From the NCBI RefSeq assembly GCF_023703085.1, contig NZ_JAMQJY010000001.1, positions 496,001-560,000 on the forward strand: DNA of 64,000 nucleotides, read 5' to 3'. Shown piece after piece: positions 58,913 to 64,000 of the stretch (within the stretch, counting starts at the first letter, position 1; each line of letters opens with the position of its first letter). The notes beneath the pieces were generated by a model. It was not told the DNA's origin. It did no database searches and worked only from the letters and a program-made list of their open reading frames with translations. A program made the position numbers and the translations under genes. This DNA is from Alkalicoccobacillus plakortidis. GTDB taxonomy: Bacteria > Bacillota > Bacilli > Bacillales > Bacillaceae_D.

Positions 58913-59842
58913 ATGAAGCATATTAAGATTAATAACGTTGAAAAGTCAATTAGTTCACTTATAATGGGGTCCGATTACTTTTCCCCTGACAATCAAGAGA
59001 AAGTAGATGGTGTAATCGATTCATTCCTAGAAATTGGTGGTAATACAATTGATACCGCATTCATCTATGCTGGTGGCCAGAGCGAAAAAGCGATTGGAAA
59101 TTGGCTCGAGCAAGGTTCTAACCGAGACAAAATTAATATCTGGACAAAAGGCGGTCACCCCAATCAAAATGGTCATACAATTAATCAAAAAGAGTTGTAC
59201 GATCAATTACAAACAAGCTTAGAACGCTTAAAATCAGATCATGTACAATTATATGCACTACATCGCGATGACTTAACTGTTCGCGTTGAAGATATTCTTG
59301 AATGGTTAAACGAACATGTCCAGGCAAAACGAATTCAGACTTTTGGAGCTTCAAATTGGAGTGTAGAAAGACTAGAAGAAGCGAATAATTATGCAGCAAA
59401 ACATGGAATGGAAGGATTCTCTTTCTCGAGTCCGAACTTAAGTCTTGCTAAAGCCAAAGAGCCTTACTGGCCTGGGTGTGTGAGTGTAGATCAGAATATG
59501 ATCGATTGGCATGAGCATTCTCAACTTCCTTTGTTTTCATGGTCATCACAAGCACGAGGCTTTTTCACTGGTCGCTTCACACGTGATAACCTCGAGAATG
59601 AAGATTTGGTCCGTGTTTTTTATAACAATGAGAACTGGGAACGATACGATCGTGCAGAAGGTCTCGCAAAGGAAAAAGGTTGCAGTTTAATTGAGATTGC
59701 ATTAGCTTATGTATTAAATCAGCAATTTCCAACCGGAGCTATTATTGGCCCGCAAAATCGTGATGAATTAATTTCGTGCGGTGAAGGAGCAAAAATTTCT
59801 CTAACAGTTGATGAAGTAGCTTATATTAATTTAAACCGTTAA
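58913..59842 (+). CDS. Aldo/keto reductase
   Basis: NAD(P)-dependent aldo/keto reductase, 309 residues from ATG at 58913 (AGGAGG, 7-8 nt upstream). Catalytic blocks: NTIDTAFIYAGGQSEKAIG (Asp and Tyr), NIWTKGGHP (Lys), LHRDD (in place of His), GASNWSVERL, and GAIIGPQNRDEL at the cofactor end. It is divergent from the sugar ABC operon with shared cre sites, so it probably acts on the transported sugar or a derivative. Confidence 0.88.
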   Translation: MKHIKINNVEKSISSLIMGSDYFSPDNQEKVDGVIDSFLEIGGNTIDTAFIYAGGQSEKAIGNWLEQGSNRDKINIWTKGGHPNQNGHTINQKELYDQLQTSLERLKSDHVQLYALHRDDLTVRVEDILEWLNEHVQAKRIQTFGASNWSVERLEEANNYAAKHGMEGFSFSSPNLSLAKAKEPYWPGCVSVDQNMIDWHEHSQLPLFSWSSQARGFFTGRFTRDNLENEDLVRVFYNNENWERYDRAEGLAKEKGCSLIEIALAYVLNQQFPTGAIIGPQNRDELISCGEGAKISLTVDEVAYINLNR

Positions 59843-59854
59843 TATTTACGTAGA

Positions 59855-59895
59855 CCAAACCCCTACCAGTATAATCTAGTAGGGGTTTTGATTAA
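59855..59895. terminator. Terminator between aldo/keto reductase and DedA genes
   Basis: AAACCCCTAC and GTAGGGGTTT form a 10-bp stem with a 12-nt loop, and T-rich flank. Confidence 0.88.
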
Positions 59896-60500
59896 TTTAT
59901 AACTTTTTCAGGCGATATTTTTTTCCATTTTCGAATTCCGTAGAAGCCAATAAGCAGAAGCATTACGATGACAACATAACTAAATTGTTCAATATATGTT
60001 TGGATCTGTCCTATTAACTGACCAAAGAAATAACCTAATGAGAAGTATATAGTTACCCATATTGCAGCTGAAGTAAATGCATACGAAGCAAATTTATAAT
60101 ATGAAATCGATGATGCTCCCACTCCAAGTGGAACGGCATGTCGAATAAAAGGAATAAAATAGCTTACTAATAACGCTTTTTTACCGTAACGATTTACGAT
60201 TTCACTACTTTCACCAAGCCTCTGCTTCCACTTTTGCGGAATTTTTTTACTTTGATCTGAGAATTTCTCTATCTTTGTACCTAACACATACCATACAGAC
60301 CCGTGACATAAAACTGCCGTATAGATTAATAGAAATGCTGGAATTGGTTCGAGATAAGTGGCTGTGACTAGCCAACCGCCAGTCATTAAAAGGACTTCGT
60401 TGGGTACTGGAAAAATGAACAGTCCTATTGCACAACATATAAACAAAGCCCAGTAACCATATTCAGATACTCCATCTATAAAAGCAATTGTCCAATCCAT
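59892..60500 (-). CDS. DedA family membrane protein
   Basis: 202 residues, four or more hydrophobic segments. Family motifs: FPVPNEVLLMTGGWL, VWYVLGTKIEKF, YFIPFIRHAVPLGVGASSI and YAFTSAAIWVTIYFSLGYFFG. DedA proteins are lipid-scramblase/flippase-like transporters needed for envelope integrity and proton motive force. The substrate is unknown here. Confidence 0.92.
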   Translation of the reverse strand: MDWTIAFIDGVSEYGYWALFICCAIGLFIFPVPNEVLLMTGGWLVTATYLEPIPAFLLIYTAVLCHGSVWYVLGTKIEKFSDQSKKIPQKWKQRLGESSEIVNRYGKKALLVSYFIPFIRHAVPLGVGASSISYYKFASYAFTSAAIWVTIYFSLGYFFGQLIGQIQTYIEQFSYVVIVMLLLIGFYGIRKWKKISPEKVIN

Positions 60501-60555
60501 CTCAGTTCATCTCCTCAGGAAATGATTACCCTTATTTCCTGATTTGAAACCAAAA

Positions 60556-60587
60556 CAAAAAAAGAACGACTTTTGTAGTCGCTCCCT
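60556..60587 (-). terminator. Terminator of the 68-residue protein gene
   Basis: On the minus strand GAGCGACT and AGTCGTTC pair around ACAAA and are followed by T7. Confidence 0.85.
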
Positions 60588-60594
60588 CATCTAC

Positions 60595-60801
60595 TTACCC
60601 TTTAAAATACTCCTTATAATACCCGCCAACTTTGCCTGTATTATCAATGACAAAATAAAACTCTTCTGTTTCATTTTTTAGGGGGTATGTCTTTCCTGCA
60701 GTTAGAGCTTGATTAACCATATATTTTTTTGCATCAGTGTGAACACATGTAAGCTCACGTATCGTTTCGGATGTTTCCCAGTTCTGATGAATCATTTTCA
60801 T
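60595..60801 (-). CDS. Small conserved protein, DUF6501-like
   Basis: 68 residues, soluble. IHQNWETSETIRELTCVH and FYFVIDNTGKVGGYYKEYF look like the short Bacillales family I remember as DUF6501. Family name from memory. Followed by its own terminator. Confidence 0.65.
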   Translation of the reverse strand: MKMIHQNWETSETIRELTCVHTDAKKYMVNQALTAGKTYPLKNETEEFYFVIDNTGKVGGYYKEYFKG

Positions 60802-60821
60802 TACCTGCCTTTTATCATAAA

Positions 60822-60852
60822 ATAGAGAAGCTGAAAAATCAGCTTCTCTTAG
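60822..60852 (-). terminator. Terminator of the odhAB operon
   Basis: AGAGAAGCTGA and TCAGCTTCTCT form a perfect 11-bp stem with a 4-nt loop just after the odhB stop. Confidence 0.85.
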
Positions 60853-60862
60853 AGTACAACAC

Positions 60863-62119
60863 TTATCCTTCTAACAACAAGTTTTCTGGATCCTCAAGCA
60901 TTTCTTTCACTTTTACTAGGAAGCTAACCGCTTCTTTGCCGTCTACAATTCTGTGGTCATATGAAAGGGCAATATACATCATTGGACGGTTTTCAAATGT
61001 GTTCTCATCAATGGCAACTGGTCTCCATTGTACTTTGTGCATACCTAGGATACCAACTTGAGGTGCATTAAGAATTGGAGTTGACCATAATGAACCGAAT
61101 ACTCCACCATTTGTGATAGTGAAGCTTCCGCCTTGTAAGTCTGATAAGGCAAGCTTGTTATCACGGGCTTTTAATCCAAGATTACGAATCTCACTTTCTA
61201 TTCCTGCAAATCCTAGACGATCAGCGTCACGAACAACTGGTACAACTAAACCATCATCTGTAGATACTGCAATTCCGATATCATAGTATTTCTTCAACAA
61301 AATTTCGTCGCCTTGAATTTCTGCATTCAGTAATGGGAACTGTTTAAGTGCTCCAATGACTGCTTTTGTAAAGAAAGACATAAATCCTAGCTTCACGCCT
61401 GTTTTTTCTTGGAAAGCGTCCTTGCGTCTTTTACGCAGATCCATAACGTTTGTCATGTCAATTTCATTAAATGTTGTTAGCATAGCTGCTGTTTGTTGTG
61501 ATTCAACCAAACGTTTAGCGATTGTTTGACGACGTCTAGACATTTTAATACGCTCTACAGGTTTTCCAGGATCCTGAGCTGGTGCTTTTGTTTCTTTTTT
61601 CTGCTCTTGTTTTGGTTCGTCTTTTTTAGGTGAGTAAGAATCTACATCCTGCTTACGAATCGTTCCACCAGAGGAAATCTCTTTAAGAGAAACCCCTTTT
61701 TCTCTAGCGCGTTTACGGGCAGATGGTGTAGCTAACCTACGCTCATCTTCTGTAAGCTCTTCAGAAGATGAAGCTGCAGGAGTCTCTTCTTTCTTCTCTT
61801 CTTTTTGTGGCTCTGATTTCGCTTCAGATTTTTCTTCTTTTTTATCTTGTTTTTCGTCAGCTGAGCTATCACTTGATCCATCAGCACTCTCATCAATGAC
61901 AGCAATCACTTCTCCTACTTCAACTGTATCACCTGGCTCACGCTTTAATTCCTTCAACACTCCTGAAAATTCGGAAGTGATTTCAATATTGACCTTATCT
62001 GTTTCCAGTTCTGCAATGTATTCTCCTTGGTTCACATGATCGCCCACTTCTTTTAACCATTGGGCAATTGTTCCTTCGGTAATCGATTCAGCTAGTTCTG
62101 GTACTTTAATTTCAGTCAT
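60863..62119 (-). CDS. odhB: 2-oxoglutarate dehydrogenase E2, dihydrolipoyl succinyltransferase
   Basis: E2 core of the 2-oxoglutarate dehydrogenase complex, transferring succinyl from lipoamide to CoA. 418 residues. Lipoyl domain (1-78) with the lipoylated Lys42 in [11 protein letters not shown], an acidic/Lys-rich linker (about 85-130), the E3-binding domain (about 130-165, [17 protein letters not shown]), and the catalytic domain with [13 protein letters not shown] (active His). It lies 16 nt behind odhA, as one operon. Confidence 0.96.
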   Translation of the reverse strand: MTEIKVPELAESITEGTIAQWLKEVGDHVNQGEYIAELETDKVNIEITSEFSGVLKELKREPGDTVEVGEVIAVIDESADGSSDSSADEKQDKKEEKSEAKSEPQKEEKKEETPAASSSEELTEDERRLATPSARKRAREKGVSLKEISSGGTIRKQDVDSYSPKKDEPKQEQKKETKAPAQDPGKPVERIKMSRRRQTIAKRLVESQQTAAMLTTFNEIDMTNVMDLRKRRKDAFQEKTGVKLGFMSFFTKAVIGALKQFPLLNAEIQGDEILLKKYYDIGIAVSTDDGLVVPVVRDADRLGFAGIESEIRNLGLKARDNKLALSDLQGGSFTITNGGVFGSLWSTPILNAPQVGILGMHKVQWRPVAIDENTFENRPMMYIALSYDHRIVDGKEAVSFLVKVKEMLEDPENLLLEG

Positions 62120-62134
62120 GTTGGAATGGCCTCC

Positions 62135-64000
62135 TTAGTTTTTACGAGTAAAAGTCTCGTTTACGATGCGTGATTGTTCTGTTTTGTGTGCAGATGATAC
62201 GCCCTCAGCAGGACTAGAACGATACGTGCGTCCTATATAGCTTAACTCTACCTCTTCTGGCAAAATTTCTAGAATACGTGATTCCATAAACGTCCAAGCA
62301 CCCATGTTCTTCGGCTCTTCTTGAACCCATTTAACCTCTTGTAGATTAGGGAAACGTTGAAGAAGTTCTCTAATAGTACGACGAGGGAATGGATACAATT
62401 CTTCCACTCTAGCAATGTGAAGCCAACTCGTATCTTCGTCTTTATTTTTCGATAGATAATCGTTCATTTCTACTCCAATTTTGCCGCTACATAAGGCAAC
62501 ACGCTGCACTTTTTCAGCATCTGCTCCAGTTGTTGTGTGCTCAAGAACAGGGTTAAACTCTCCGTCTGTAAACTCAACTGGCTTAGATGAAGCAGCCTTA
62601 TTACGTAACAAGCTTTTTGGCGTCATAATCACTAATGGCCGAACTGCATTTTTCTGTAGAATCGCAGCTTGACGACGAAGAATATGGAAATATTGAGCGG
62701 CAGTTGTGCAGTTCGCAATTGTCCAGTTATTCTCAGCAGCCATTAACAAGAAACGCTCAAGTCTGGCACTTGAATGCTCTGGTCCCATTCCTTCATAACC
62801 ATGAGGAAGCAATAATACTAGTCCAGATTTTTGACCCCATTTTGCACGAGCTGCAGAAACCCACTGATCAAGCATCACCTGTGCACCATTACTAAAGTCT
62901 CCAAATTGAGCTTCCCAAAGGACAAGTGTTTCAGGTGAAAAGACATTATAGCCATATTCATACCCTACAGCTGCTTGCTCTGATAATGGTGAATTATAGA
63001 TAGAGAAAGAAGCCGCTCCATCTTCAAATTCATGAAGTGGTGTAATCGTGTCATTTGTTTCACGATCATGCAGAACCGCATGTCTATGAGCAAATGTTCC
63101 TCGTTCAGTATCTTGACCAGTTAGTCGAATTGGTGTCCCGTCTGCAATGATTGTAGCAAAAGCAAGGTACTCACCTAAGCCCCAATCTAATGATCCGTTT
63201 TCAGAGAACGCATCCAAACGACGATGTAAGATTTTCTCCAATTTCTGATTGGGTTTAAATCCTTCTGGCCAATTTAACAATTGTTCATTGATTGATTTTA
63301 AGCGGTCAAACTCAACCTGTGTTTTTACTTTTGGTAACCCATTAACAATAAAATCAGGTGGAGATAACTCTTGTTTGTTCTCCGATTTTTTGTTGGACAC
63401 TTGATCGTACTCTTCTTGTAAGAGTTTTGCTTGCTCTTGATCAAGTTGGTTACCGTAATCCGCTTTTACTGTTTGTGACCCTTCAAGCTGACGAGCATAA
63501 ATCTCACGTACAGTTGGATGTTTGCGGATTTCGTTATATAATACCGGCTGCGTAACAGCAGGCTCATCTCCCTCATTGTGTCCATAGCGCCGATAACCAA
63601 TAAGATCAATTAGGAAGTCTTTTTTGAATCTTTTTCTGTATTCAATGGCAAGCTTTGTTACCTTCACACAGGCTTCTGCATCATCTGCATTGACATGGAC
63701 GATCGGGATCTCAAATCCTTTTGCAGGATCACTTGCATATGTAGTTGACCTAGAATCAAAGATTTCCGTTGTATAGCCAATGTTGTTATTTGCAATAATG
63801 TGCAGGCTTCCACCAATTTGGTAGCCATTAAGACGGCTTAAATTTAGTGTTTCCGTTACAACACCTTGACCTGGAAATGCTGCATCTCCATGGATAAGAA
63901 TGGCAAGTGCTTTCGTCACATCTTGTTTCGGTTCACCTTTTTCAGAACGATCTTCCTGTGCTGCACGGGCAAAACCTTCCACAATTGGACTCACAAATTC
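62135..64000 (-). CDS. odhA: 2-oxoglutarate dehydrogenase E1 (partial, 5' end outside the window)
   Basis: Thiamine-diphosphate-dependent decarboxylase component of the same complex. The visible 621 or so residues hold the C-terminal two thirds: [47 protein letters not shown], the transketolase-like pyrimidine domain ([29 protein letters not shown]) and the C-terminal MTPKSLLRN. The frame is open at the window edge, and the reading [15 protein letters not shown] at 64000 is normal internal sequence. The full protein should be about 940-950 residues. Confidence 0.95.
   Translation of the reverse strand, partial: EFVSPIVEGFARAAQEDRSEKGEPKQDVTKALAILIHGDAAFPGQGVVTETLNLSRLNGYQIGGSLHIIANNNIGYTTEIFDSRSTTYASDPAKGFEIPIVHVNADDAEACVKVTKLAIEYRKRFKKDFLIDLIGYRRYGHNEGDEPAVTQPVLYNEIRKHPTVREIYARQLEGSQTVKADYGNQLDQEQAKLLQEEYDQVSNKKSENKQELSPPDFIVNGLPKVKTQVEFDRLKSINEQLLNWPEGFKPNQKLEKILHRRLDAFSENGSLDWGLGEYLAFATIIADGTPIRLTGQDTERGTFAHRHAVLHDRETNDTITPLHEFEDGAASFSIYNSPLSEQAAVGYEYGYNVFSPETLVLWEAQFGDFSNGAQVMLDQWVSAARAKWGQKSGLVLLLPHGYEGMGPEHSSARLERFLLMAAENNWTIANCTTAAQYFHILRRQAAILQKNAVRPLVIMTPKSLLRNKAASSKPVEFTDGEFNPVLEHTTTGADAEKVQRVALCSGKIGVEMNDYLSKNKDEDTSWLHIARVEELYPFPRRTIRELLQRFPNLQEVKWVQEEPKNMGAWTFMESRILEILPEEVELSYIGRTYRSSPAEGVSSAHKTEQSRIVNETFTRKN

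Overview
The window is chromosomal DNA of a low-GC, endospore-forming member of the Bacillaceae, probably close to the alkaliphilic or halotolerant Bacillus relatives. The evidence is gene content: a spore-coat transglutaminase (tgl), a YtvA-type LOV-STAS photoreceptor followed by yycC, bacillithiol genes (yojF-bshB2, ytxJ), a SAM-I riboswitch, CcpA-type cre sites, strong AGGAGG ribosome binding sites and many hairpin/U-tract terminators. No rRNA, tRNA, CRISPR array or prophage module was seen. The species cannot be fixed from the sequence alone.

Layout. 0-8 kb: a CDF cation exporter, a 0.9 kb non-coding repeat field, a peptidoglycan-binding 3D-domain protein, and the convergent oxidative pentose-phosphate genes gnd and zwf. 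8-18 kb: an ABC operon with a large surface protein, two soluble chemoreceptors, an aldo/keto reductase, a SAM-I riboswitch in front of an unknown 115-residue protein, a MOSC protein and a membrane-anchored Mrr-like nuclease. 18-25 kb: a polar amino-acid ABC operon, a glycolipid glycosyltransferase operon and tgl. 25-35 kb: small lipoproteins and membrane proteins, two MFS exporters, an M3 peptidase and a DUF4177 cluster. 35-43 kb: a permease, a phosphoesterase, a membrane serine protease, ytvA-yycC, yojF-bshB2 and a 5'-3' exonuclease. 43-46.5 kb is the accessory segment: an IS110-family element, then a membrane-anchored coiled-coil GIY-YIG (T5orf172) protein. 46.7-64 kb: catalase, ytxJ, degV, recQ, a PQQ-type sugar dehydrogenase, an ABC-F ATPase, a CcpA-flanked sugar ABC operon, DedA, and odhB plus the 3' part of odhA.

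Two features of the whole window stand out. First, an unusual number of genes are broken by one single-base insertion or deletion. Most of the breaks fall in the same pentamer, GCTGG/CCAGC, usually by gain of one T/A. This looks like a motif-linked consensus error, perhaps from base modification, more than gene decay, so broken genes are annotated over their full extent. Second, several intergenic regions hold degenerate tandem arrays with a period near 20 nt, each built on a different short word and none coding.

Functional links: bshB2 and ytxJ belong to bacillithiol metabolism and redox; gnd and zwf supply NADPH and pentoses; odhA-odhB is the TCA 2-oxoglutarate dehydrogenase; the glycosyltransferase operon probably makes the lipoteichoic-acid glycolipid anchor. 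All assignments come from reading motifs by eye; no database search was run.
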